Source: Polynucleobacter sp. GWA2_45_21
GTDB taxonomy: Bacteria > Pseudomonadota > Gammaproteobacteria > Burkholderiales > Burkholderiaceae
NCBI RefSeq assembly: GCF_001830325.1
Contig: NZ_MHZG01000001.1
Span: 372,001-436,000 of the forward strand
Reading direction: 5' to 3'
DNA: 64,000 nt
In this document: positions 56,801-63,663 of the stretch, piece by piece
Layout: every line of letters starts with the position of its first letter
How positions within the stretch are numbered: position 1 is the first letter of the stretch
Position numbers and translations under genes: made by a program
The notes under the pieces: generated by a model
The model's database searches: none
What the model was told of the DNA's origin: nothing
What the model saw: only the letters and a program-made list of their open reading frames with translations

Positions 56801-58002
56801 TAGATCGCGAATGGATGGATGTCAGCATGCAGTCCCAGAAAAGAAACATGGTCTGGCAACTGAGACTAAATGCACCTCAAATTGCCGGACAAGCGCAATG
56901 GCACCCCAGCAGCAGCGAACATCCGAGCGGATTGCTTGCTGGAAAACTTGCACGCTTGAAAGTACCAGATCAGCGCATAGCTCCAGACTTACTCAATAAG
57001 GAAGATGGTCCACAAAAACCATCTCCACTGAAGACCCCCGTCAGCCCCAATGCGATTCCCAGTTTAGATTTAGTAATTGATGACTTGAGTTGGACCAAGG
57101 CAAAACTGGGTACAGCAAAGATTAAATCCAAAACTAGTCAGGATCTCATTAAGGTCGAGTCTATTCAGATTAATAATCCCCAAGGCAACTCCACCATCAA
57201 AGGTCAATGGAGCGCCAAAACTCCAAATGTCGCGGAACAGAGTGCTTTCACTGCGAATGTGAATATCCAAGATGCTGGACAAATCATTTCGCATTGGAGT
57301 AACTCTAAATCGGTGGAAGGCGGAGAAGGAAAACTCAATGCTTCACTCTCATGGTCTGGATCACCCTTTTCACCAGCCTATGATTCACTGGCCGGCGATG
57401 TCAGCATCAATCTGGCAAATGGTCGCTTGCTCGAAGTCAATTCCGATGGCGCGAAATTGCTGGATGTCTTGAGCCTACAAAGCTTGTTTAAGTTTGCCAC
57501 TTTGGACTTAAAAGGCAGTCTGGGCAACTTGGTCACCAAGGGTACGCCATTCAACTCAATTAATAGCAATTTTGAGGTCGCGCAAGGAATTGCACAAACT
57601 AAACAATTCACGATGATTCTGGATCAGGCCCGTGTTGCAATGACAGGGCAAATTAATGTGCCCAAAGAGACCCAAGATTTACGCATTACCATCTTCCCAA
57701 CAATTGATGCCACAGCCGGATCACTGGCGGCATTTGTGATTAACCCGATCATTGGTCTAGGAGCAGTCGTAGGCCAATACCTCATTACCAATCAAATTAA
57801 TCGCAATATGCAAACAGATTATCTGATTCAGGGTTCTTGGGATAATCCAGAAGTGATCCCGCTCGATCAGAAGGGCCAACCGCTTGATGCAAAAACCCTA
57901 GAAACAATTCGCACTAAAAATCTTTTGAAAGAGCAAACTAAACCTAGTACGCCAAATTCTGCACCCGCAAGTCCACCTGTAAATCAAAACATCTCTAATT
58001 AA
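53845..58002 (+). CDS. yhdP: YhdP family AsmA-like envelope protein
   Basis: Very large envelope protein (1385 aa) of the YhdP/TIGR02099 AsmA-like family. E. coli YhdP helps move phospholipid between inner and outer membranes. A single N-terminal membrane anchor (ALILAGITVAFFVLGHLGV near residue 28) is followed by a long periplasmic beta-rich body, with DUF3971-like sequence early and an AsmA-type C-terminal part (SINLANGRLLEVNSDGAKLLDVLSLQSLFKFATLDLKGSL near 1190). The C-terminus has FVINPIIGLGAVVGQYLITNQINRNMQTDYLIQGSWDNP and a Pro-rich tail. It leads an operon with the nitrilase-like gene, tldD and possibly aroG. Confidence 0.93.
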   Translation: MLRNIIRTRLQSVLQKRPPGSGGRWRKRALILAGITVAFFVLGHLGVRFILWPQIEKSKPTLEQLMSTRLGANITMDDVQVSWTGIRPSFAVQGLRFNSTKTSTPPLFIQNIKGQLSWLSFYHLAPYFHEITFDQIELYAQRDAKGAISIAGIPIHSKEDDFSAENWLLAQNDIKINNAKVFWEDQQSRKLKTSVNVQSIHLTNGIRRHEGQLIAQTPWSPNTIRLQADFVHHLGGQEGDWRDWIGSFSWELDELNLSQISKDLSLPLSDLGGNVSTKGSIKLDSGKADGGQIFLAADNLRVQLNKGEDPLEFGRLETNLVQGIDGGLNSITTKTLAWRNIDSPSTAPLEKLSPITFRWRTPKDGGEITEFGFSSPKIQVEDIALFALNLPLPKKIHQWIKISKADGELENLDINWSEKKSALSTLPIPGNWFSANRLDYTISAKLNEISFAGVNNSMPSASNLSGTLVGDQKQGSFTLDSINLELEMNDFLSDPEIQLDRAKGAISWSKQKGGWLINAKKMQLSNPEITTNFDLSYLIGAPKQPDQMTLDMEFVKAKLATAHRYLPVGMDKDSRVYLSKSFEAGEIQNGSLHIKGDPDQVPFPTGTTGELTLHLPFSKAIFKPAPLLPRSKGVWQAFNNVSGNIDMKQAILNVDIDKANYKKVVLTNVKSQIPNLSAKNLTLLIGGSVEGEGSEILDYLFASPVGVRQANLAKNFTLQGPISLGLDLKIPLSGNDDVNFDAKINLTGNQAQWGQTPPLQNLKGKIRITEVNPEFENVTANFLGGALKIASAPSTAGNTSFTIGGDINASFIKDYISGNLKSPAHPALLTAMGGSAKYEGLINFNKAGSQTDLKIDLRNWVSSAPAPAKKLAGTPMLGELNLRTHTAGKNSPVRADWSGKLGDQYFLQGNLNFANEIKNAIGVGSPAPPLQPGTSLHLASNELDLDEWVEFLGKGRPTNKVSGAKQSEAPEEDVQISAQVKKLIALDREWMDVSMQSQKRNMVWQLRLNAPQIAGQAQWHPSSSEHPSGLLAGKLARLKVPDQRIAPDLLNKEDGPQKPSPLKTPVSPNAIPSLDLVIDDLSWTKAKLGTAKIKSKTSQDLIKVESIQINNPQGNSTIKGQWSAKTPNVAEQSAFTANVNIQDAGQIISHWSNSKSVEGGEGKLNASLSWSGSPFSPAYDSLAGDVSINLANGRLLEVNSDGAKLLDVLSLQSLFKFATLDLKGSLGNLVTKGTPFNSINSNFEVAQGIAQTKQFTMILDQARVAMTGQINVPKETQDLRITIFPTIDATAGSLAAFVINPIIGLGAVVGQYLITNQINRNMQTDYLIQGSWDNPEVIPLDQKGQPLDAKTLETIRTKNLLKEQTKPSTPNSAPASPPVNQNISN

Positions 58003-58018
58003 ATTCCAGGCTAATAAG

Positions 58019-58852
58019 ATGAATTTGCCAAAAAATCCTTCTGAACTCAGTATGGCCTCGATTCAAATGGTATCGACCCCTAGCCTCAGTGAAAACCTTG
58101 AGGTTGCGGCAGGCTTGATTAAAGCTGCCGCAGATTGCGGCGCTCAGCTGGCTGTACTGCCTGAATATTTTTGCTTAATGGGCTTGAAAGATACGGATAA
58201 AGTAAAGGCGCGAGAAGCTGCCGGATCAGGTCCAATTCAAGAGCGCCTCGCAGCCATGGCACAGGAAAATAATATTTATCTCGTCGCCGGAACCATTCCT
58301 CTTGAGGCGAAAGAATCCAATAAAGTTCTCAATACCTCTCTAGTATTTGATCCCCTGGGTCAGCAAATCGCTCGCTACGACAAAATCCATTTGTTTGGCT
58401 TTCAAACTGAAACAGAGCGTTACGAAGAATCGGAAACGATTGCAGCAGGCAGCCAACCAGGTCAATTTGCAATCAGGATCAATGAAGTTGACTGGCGTTT
58501 TGGCTTAAGCATTTGCTATGACCTACGCTTTCCAGAGCTATACCGCGCCCTTGGACAAGTCGATTGCCACATCATTCCAGCCGCATTTACCTACACAACC
58601 GGTAAGGACCATTGGGAGATCCTCTTGCGTGCACGCGCTATTGAAAACCAATGCTACGTACTAGCTTCTGCTCAAGGTGGTGTGCACCTCAATCAACGTC
58701 GAACCTGGGGAGAGAGCATGCTCATTGACCCTTGGGGAGAGGTCCTGAGTAATCTGCCCGAGGGGGAGGGATTTATTCAGGGCAAACTGAGCAAAGATAA
58801 ATTAAAAGAGGTACGCTCTAAGCTACCGGCACTAAAACACCGCAAGCTTTAA
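58019..58852 (+). CDS. Carbon-nitrogen hydrolase (Nit1/deaminated-glutathione amidase type)
   Basis: Nitrilase-superfamily amidase (277 aa). The Glu-Lys-Cys triad is intact: LAVLPEYFCLMG (Glu near 50), YDKIHLFGFQTET (Lys near 124), and SICYDLRFPELYRAL (Cys near 164). The RFPELYR and IHLFD-like motifs fit the Nit1 group, which repairs deaminated glutathione. A related omega-amidase role is possible. It lies 16 nt after yhdP and 24 nt before tldD, a neighbourhood conserved in Burkholderiales and Neisseria. ATG 58019 is the ORF-track start and is consistent with family length. Confidence 0.9.
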   Translation: MNLPKNPSELSMASIQMVSTPSLSENLEVAAGLIKAAADCGAQLAVLPEYFCLMGLKDTDKVKAREAAGSGPIQERLAAMAQENNIYLVAGTIPLEAKESNKVLNTSLVFDPLGQQIARYDKIHLFGFQTETERYEESETIAAGSQPGQFAIRINEVDWRFGLSICYDLRFPELYRALGQVDCHIIPAAFTYTTGKDHWEILLRARAIENQCYVLASAQGGVHLNQRRTWGESMLIDPWGEVLSNLPEGEGFIQGKLSKDKLKEVRSKLPALKHRKL

Positions 58853-58876
58853 TACAGAAAGTTCAGCTAAATTAAG

Positions 58877-60367
58877 ATGAGAGCACCAGAAGCATTATTT
58901 CCGAGCGATTGGACCAAGCCAAAGAAGCAGGCCGACCTTCTTAAGCTAGCGAAATCGATTTTGTTGGAACCTACTGGCCTCTCCGAGCAGGATTTGCGCC
59001 ATACCTTTGGCAATATGTTTACGCACCAACTCGATGATGCTGACCTTTACTTCCAGCACACTCGTAGCGAGAGCTGGAGTCTTGAAGAAGGCATCGTGAA
59101 ATCCGGTAGCTTTAGCATTGATCAAGGCGTGGGAGTGCGCGCAATTTATGGAGATAAAACTGCTTTTGCTTACTCCGATGAAATTAATTTAGAAGCTCTT
59201 AACAAAGCAGCTAAATCTACTCGTGTGATTGGGCCCCAAGGCGGTACACGTGCTGTTGCAAGCAAAATCTTTACGCCCGTTTCTAACCAGCTCTACTCAG
59301 ACTTAAATCCCCTAGACTCACTCGCACCGCAAGAAAAAATTGCGCTTCTTGAAGGGATTGAGCGTCGTGCAAAAGCGCGAGACCCGCGCATCATTCAGGT
59401 CATGGCCAGTCTTGCTGGTGAGTTTGATGTGGTGCTCGTGGTTCGGGCTGACGGCTTATTAGCTGCTGACGTACGTCCGCTGGTGCGAGTATCAGTACAT
59501 GTGATTGCAGAACAAAATGGTCGCCGCGAGTCTGGATCTTCGGGTGGCGGCGCTCGTCATGATTATCACTACTTCAATACAGAACTCATTAATCAATATG
59601 TTGACGAAGCTGTGGATGGCGCCCTGATTAATTTAGACTCCCGCCCCGCTCCAGCTGGTCCAATGACAGTAGTCATGGGGCCAGGATGGCCTGGAGTGTT
59701 ACTACACGAAGCTGTAGGTCATGGCCTCGAGGGTGACTTTAATCGCAAAGGCTCTTCTGCTTTTGCTGGCTGCATTGGACAACGCGTTGCCGCTAAGGGT
59801 GTCACTGTAGTAGATGACGGAACACTTTCTGGTCGTCGTGGCTCACTCAATATTGATGATGAAGGTACGCCCACCCAATGCACCACTCTGATTGAAGACG
59901 GCATTTTGAAGGGTTACATTCAGGATAGCCTGAATGCCCGACTCATGAATATGCCCCTCACCGGCAACGGAAGACGGGAGAGTTTTGCCTCTTTACCAAT
60001 GCCTCGGATGACCAATACCTACATGATGGCTGGCAAAGATGATCCCCAAGAAATCGTAGCCAGCATTAAACGTGGTCTTTACGCAGTGAACTTCGGGGGC
60101 GGCCAAGTCGATATTACGAGTGGAAAATTCGTATTTTCAGCTTCCGAGGCCTATTGGGTAGAAAACGGCAAAATTCAATATCCCGTTAAAGGCGCAACCA
60201 TCATCGGTAGCGGCCCCGAATCCCTAAAACAGGTCTCTATGATCGGAAATGACCTGAAATTAGATGGTGGTATCGGGGTTTGCGGCAAAGAAGGTCAGAG
60301 CGTCCCCGTAGGCGTTGGACAGCCAACTTTACGTATCGACAGCCTGACTGTCGGAGGAACTGCTTAA
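58877..60367 (+). CDS. tldD: Metalloprotease TldD
   Basis: Zinc metalloprotease of the TldD/PmbA family (496 aa); with TldE it degrades unfolded peptides and in E. coli matures microcin B17 and CcdA. The zinc motif LLHEAVGHGLEGDFNRKGSS near residue 276 carries HExxxH. TMPRMTNTYM-like MPRMTNTYMMAG near 374, GLYAVNFGGGQVDITSGKFVFSASEAYWVENGKI near 396 and the GIGVCGKEGQSVPVGVGQP tail are family-specific. pmbA/tldE is not in the window. It is followed by aroG after 19 nt. Confidence 0.95.
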   Translation: MRAPEALFPSDWTKPKKQADLLKLAKSILLEPTGLSEQDLRHTFGNMFTHQLDDADLYFQHTRSESWSLEEGIVKSGSFSIDQGVGVRAIYGDKTAFAYSDEINLEALNKAAKSTRVIGPQGGTRAVASKIFTPVSNQLYSDLNPLDSLAPQEKIALLEGIERRAKARDPRIIQVMASLAGEFDVVLVVRADGLLAADVRPLVRVSVHVIAEQNGRRESGSSGGGARHDYHYFNTELINQYVDEAVDGALINLDSRPAPAGPMTVVMGPGWPGVLLHEAVGHGLEGDFNRKGSSAFAGCIGQRVAAKGVTVVDDGTLSGRRGSLNIDDEGTPTQCTTLIEDGILKGYIQDSLNARLMNMPLTGNGRRESFASLPMPRMTNTYMMAGKDDPQEIVASIKRGLYAVNFGGGQVDITSGKFVFSASEAYWVENGKIQYPVKGATIIGSGPESLKQVSMIGNDLKLDGGIGVCGKEGQSVPVGVGQPTLRIDSLTVGGTA

Positions 60368-60374
60368 TACGGCT

Positions 60375-60380
60375 TAAAAT
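60375..60380 (+). promoter_or_regulatory. -10 element abutting aroG start
   Basis: TAAAAT ends 6 nt before the aroG ATG (spacer AGCCGT) and there is no Shine-Dalgarno. aroG could therefore have its own leaderless transcript in addition to any read-through from tldD. Confidence 0.55.
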
Positions 60381-60386
60381 AGCCGT

Positions 60387-61511
60387 ATGAGCCAACAAAA
60401 CACTAATCCCGCAAACTGGTACGCTGCCGTCGACAAAACGTCAGACACAGATGATCAACGCATTCACAACATTACTGTTCTGCCACCGCCAGAGCATTTG
60501 ATTCGCTTTTTCCCGATCTCGGGAACGCCGACTGAGGCATTGATTAGCAAAACGCGTAAAAAGATTCGCGACATCATTCATGGAAAAGATGATCGCTTGT
60601 TAGTCATTATTGGGCCTTGCTCGATTCACGATCCTAGCGCTGCTGTTGAGTACTGCCAACGACTACTTGCTGAGCGCGATCGTTTTGCAGGCGAACTTGA
60701 AATTGTGATGCGTGTCTATTTTGAAAAGCCACGCACGACAGTGGGTTGGAAAGGTTTGATTAATGATCCGTACTTGGACGAGAGCTATCGCATTGAAGAA
60801 GGTTTGCGGATTGCACGTCAAGTGCTGATGGAAATCAATCGCCTCGGCATGCCAGCTGGTAGCGAATTCTTAGATGTTATTTCTCCACAATATATTGCCG
60901 ACCTGATTTCTTGGGGCGCCATCGGAGCACGTACAACCGAAAGCCAAGTTCACCGTGAACTAGCATCAGGTCTTTCTGCGCCAATCGGATTTAAGAATGG
61001 TACCGACGGCAACATCAAGATCGCCACTGATGCGATTCAAGCAGCTAGCCGTCCACACCACTTTTTATCTGTGCATAAGAATGGCCAGGTTTCTATTGTG
61101 GAGACTAAAGGCAATAAAGACTGTCACGTTATTTTGCGTGGTGGTAAAGAGCCAAACTATGAAGCGCAGTATGTTCAAGCAGCCTGCTCCGAGCTAGCAG
61201 CAGCAAAGCTTCCAGCCAGTTTGATGGTTGACTTGTCGCATGCAAACTCCAGCAAAAAACATGAGCGTCAAATTGTGGTGGCAGAAAATATTGCTGAGCA
61301 AATTGAATCTGGCTCAAATCAAATTTTTGGAGTGATGATTGAGAGCCACCTGAATGATGGTGCGCAAAAATTCACACCTGGAAAAGATGATCCAAATAAG
61401 TTGGAATACGGAAAGAGCATTACCGATGCCTGCATTAACTGGGAAGATTCAGTCAATGTATTGCAACGCTTAGCATTAGCCGTAAAGAATCGTAGAAAAG
61501 CGAAGAAATAA
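60387..61511 (+). CDS. aroG: 3-deoxy-7-phosphoheptulonate synthase, class I (AroF/G/H type)
   Basis: First step of the shikimate pathway, joining PEP and erythrose-4-phosphate (374 aa). Signatures are LLVIIGPCSIHDPSAAVEYC near residue 71, RVYFEKPRTTVGWKGLINDPYLDESYRIEEGL near 110, AIGARTTESQVHRELASGLSAPIGFKNGTDG near 178, and MVDLSHANSSK near 278. Class I AroG/F/H enzymes are feedback-inhibited by aromatic amino acids, but which one acts here cannot be read from memory of the residues. It ends before two tandem hairpins. Confidence 0.95.
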   Translation: MSQQNTNPANWYAAVDKTSDTDDQRIHNITVLPPPEHLIRFFPISGTPTEALISKTRKKIRDIIHGKDDRLLVIIGPCSIHDPSAAVEYCQRLLAERDRFAGELEIVMRVYFEKPRTTVGWKGLINDPYLDESYRIEEGLRIARQVLMEINRLGMPAGSEFLDVISPQYIADLISWGAIGARTTESQVHRELASGLSAPIGFKNGTDGNIKIATDAIQAASRPHHFLSVHKNGQVSIVETKGNKDCHVILRGGKEPNYEAQYVQAACSELAAAKLPASLMVDLSHANSSKKHERQIVVAENIAEQIESGSNQIFGVMIESHLNDGAQKFTPGKDDPNKLEYGKSITDACINWEDSVNVLQRLALAVKNRRKAKK

Positions 61512-61521
61512 GATGTAAGAA

Positions 61522-61543
61522 AATAAAGCAAAGATGCTTTATT
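61522..61543 (+). other. AT-rich hairpin after aroG
   Basis: A perfect 9-bp inverted repeat AATAAAGCA/TGCTTTATT with an AAGA loop lies 10 nt after the aroG stop. It has no long T-run of its own and directly precedes the stronger terminator at 61549-61580. Confidence 0.6.
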
Positions 61544-61548
61544 CATTC

Positions 61549-61580
61549 AAAAAGAGACTATTTATTTAGTCTCTTTTTTT
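61549..61580. terminator. Terminator shared by aroG and the cobalamin adenosyltransferase gene
   Basis: A 12-bp AAAAAGAGACTA/TAGTCTCTTTTT stem with a 6-nt loop is followed by a T-run on the plus strand and TTTTTG on the minus strand. It overlaps the stop codon and last codons of the convergent minus-strand gene (stop at 61562-61564), so the hairpin is partly coding. Confidence 0.88.
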
Positions 61581-62131
61581 TCATGTTTCCAGAGAACATC
61601 TTGGCCGCCTGCCGCACGATTGAGAACACGCGCCAATACAAACAACAAATCGGATAAGCGATTGACGTATTGACGAGGAGCATCGTACAAAGGCTCTTCC
61701 CAACCCAAACGCACAATCGAACGCTCGGCACGCCTGCAAACTGTTCGACATACATGGGCCTGAGCGGCAGCACGTGTCCCACCTGGGAGAATAAATTCAG
61801 TCAAGGGAGGCAAAGTTGCATTGTATTTTTCTAGCCAAACATCCAGTTGGGCTACATGCTCAGGTTTAAGCAAGGTGTAATTAGGAATGCAAAGCTCGCC
61901 ACCCAGGTCAAATAAATCATGCTGCACTTGCAAAAATAAAGCTTTTAACTCCTCAGCAAGGCTCTCAGGGATCGATTCAGTCATCAAAACACCGATTTCG
62001 GAGTTCAATTCATCTACATCGCCCATGGCGCAAATGCGCAAATGATCCTTTTCTACTCGGCTACCATCACCAAGCCCGGTCATGCCTGCATCACCAGTTC
62101 TGGTGGCTATTTTTGAAAGTCGATTTCCCAT
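61562..62131 (-). CDS. PduO-type ATP:cob(I)alamin adenosyltransferase
   Basis: Adenosylates cob(I)alamin to give coenzyme B12 (189 aa, PduO/MMAB class). The ATP-binding N-terminus NRLSKIATRTGDAGMTGLGDGSRVEKDHLRICAMGDVDELNSEIGVL is diagnostic. The C-terminal AAQAHVCRTVCRRAERSIVRL near residue 125 and YVNRLSDLLFVLARVLN near 155 carry the conserved Arg and helix. The start is fixed by a perfect TATAAT (62143-62138) ending 6 nt before ATG 62131, again leaderless. Its presence implies use of adenosylcobalamin, for example by methylmalonyl-CoA mutase or a B12-dependent reductase elsewhere. Divergent from glcD. Confidence 0.92.
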   Translation of the reverse strand: MGNRLSKIATRTGDAGMTGLGDGSRVEKDHLRICAMGDVDELNSEIGVLMTESIPESLAEELKALFLQVQHDLFDLGGELCIPNYTLLKPEHVAQLDVWLEKYNATLPPLTEFILPGGTRAAAQAHVCRTVCRRAERSIVRLGWEEPLYDAPRQYVNRLSDLLFVLARVLNRAAGGQDVLWKHEKKETK

Positions 62132-62137
62132 GAACTA

Positions 62138-62159
62138 ATTATAGGTAAATGGCTAAAAT
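62138..62159. promoter_or_regulatory. Back-to-back -10 elements of two divergent genes
   Basis: Minus strand: a perfect TATAAT (62143-62138) ends 6 nt before the adenosyltransferase ATG. Plus strand: TAAAAT (62154-62159) ends 7 nt before an ATG at 62167 in the glcD frame. The two start codons would be separated by only 35 bp containing both -10 boxes. Confidence 0.6.
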
Positions 62160-62166
62160 GATTCTT

Positions 62167-63663
62167 ATGAATATGGTGACCCCACCCCCCGAGCTCGCGG
62201 CCATTACCGCCCTTCAATCCAAATTGGTATCGGCCTTGCGCCCCATTCTTCCAGAGCATGCTTTGCTTTGGGAGCCTGAGGACACGATTCCCTATGAATG
62301 TGATGGTCTAGCAGCCTATCGACGCATGCCCCTAGCAGTAGCCTTACCGGAGACTGAGGAGCAGGTTTCCCAGATCCTAAAGACCTGCTTTGAAATGCAG
62401 GTACCGATCGTTCCACGCGGTTCTGGCACTGGCTTATCCGGTGGCGCCATGCCTATTTCTCAAGGCTTAGTGCTCTCACTGGCTAAACTCAAAAAGATTA
62501 TCAGCATTGATCCCTTTACCAGAACTGCGGTTGTGCAACCCGGTGTTCGCAATTTAGCTATCTCAGAAGCAGTTGCTCATCTTGGCCTGTATTACGCTCC
62601 AGACCCCTCTTCACAGATTGCCTGCTCCATTGGTGGCAATGTGAATGAAAACTCTGGCGGGGTGCATTGCCTGAAATATGGGCTCACGCTTCACAACGTA
62701 TTAAAAGTCCGTGGCATTTTGATGAACGGCGAGATTGTGGAATTTGGCAGTCTTGCTCCAGACTCCCCAGGGCTTGATTTATTAGCAATCGTGATGGGCA
62801 GCGAAGGCATGCTTGCAGTAGTGACTGAAGTCACGGTCAAGCTGATTGCTAAGCCAAAATTAGCTCGCGTCATCATGGCCAGTTTTGACGATATTGAAAA
62901 AGGTGCAGATGCAGTTGCAGCCATCATCGCTGCCGGCATCATTCCTGCTGGCTTAGAAATGATGGATAAAGCCACTACTCGTGCCGTAGAAGAATTCGTT
63001 CATGCAGGGTACGACCTTGAAGCTGAGACCATTCTCCTGTGCGAGTCCGATGGCACGCCTGAAGAGGTTGCAGAAGAAATTGAGCGCATGACCAAGGTGC
63101 TTGAACTAGCAGGTGCAAGCGGTATTCAGATTTCTCAAAATGAAGCGGAGCGCCTGAAATTTTGGAGTGGTCGCAAAAATGCCTTCCCTGCAGCTGGACG
63201 CTTAGCGCCTGATTACTACTGTATGGATGGAACAATCCCTCGCAGAAATATTGGCACTCTACTCAGACGCATTCAGGTTATGGAAAAGAAATATGGTCTT
63301 GCTTGCTTGAATGTATTTCATGCGGGCGACGGCAATATGCATCCACTCATTTTATTTAACGGCGCCGATCAAGATGAGTGGCATCGCGCTGAAGAATTCG
63401 GCACTGAAATTTTAGAAGCCTGTGTCGAGCTTGATGGCACGATTACTGGTGAGCATGGCGTTGGAATTGAAAAGATTAATTCCATGTGCGTTCAATTTGG
63501 TGAAGGTGAACGTGAATCTTTCTGGGGTGTTAAAGCCGCATTTGACTCTGAACGATTATTAAATCCTGATAAGGCTATCCCCACATTAAATCGCTGCGCT
63601 GAATATGGTCGTATGCGCATTAGTGGTGGTAACTTGCCGCATCCTGAGTTGGAGCGCTTCTAA
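62167..63663 (+). CDS. glcD: FAD-linked oxidase GlcD (glycolate oxidase large subunit)
   Basis: FAD-binding subunit of glycolate oxidase (498 aa from this start), which oxidises glycolate to glyoxylate with GlcE and GlcF. The PCMH-type FAD domain has VPIVPRGSGTGLSGGAMPISQGLVLSLAKLKKI near residue 78 and QIACSIGGNVNENSGGVHCLKYGLT near 146. The C-terminal oxidase domain has LNVFHAGDGNMHPLILFN near 373 and the conserved GTITGEHGVGIEK near 415. ORF-track start 62149 is possible, but TAAAAT ends 7 nt before ATG 62167 (MNMVTPPPELAA) and favours that start. glcE follows with a 1-nt overlap. A D-lactate or other 2-hydroxyacid role is the alternative. Confidence 0.92.
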   Translation: MNMVTPPPELAAITALQSKLVSALRPILPEHALLWEPEDTIPYECDGLAAYRRMPLAVALPETEEQVSQILKTCFEMQVPIVPRGSGTGLSGGAMPISQGLVLSLAKLKKIISIDPFTRTAVVQPGVRNLAISEAVAHLGLYYAPDPSSQIACSIGGNVNENSGGVHCLKYGLTLHNVLKVRGILMNGEIVEFGSLAPDSPGLDLLAIVMGSEGMLAVVTEVTVKLIAKPKLARVIMASFDDIEKGADAVAAIIAAGIIPAGLEMMDKATTRAVEEFVHAGYDLEAETILLCESDGTPEEVAEEIERMTKVLELAGASGIQISQNEAERLKFWSGRKNAFPAAGRLAPDYYCMDGTIPRRNIGTLLRRIQVMEKKYGLACLNVFHAGDGNMHPLILFNGADQDEWHRAEEFGTEILEACVELDGTITGEHGVGIEKINSMCVQFGEGERESFWGVKAAFDSERLLNPDKAIPTLNRCAEYGRMRISGGNLPHPELERF

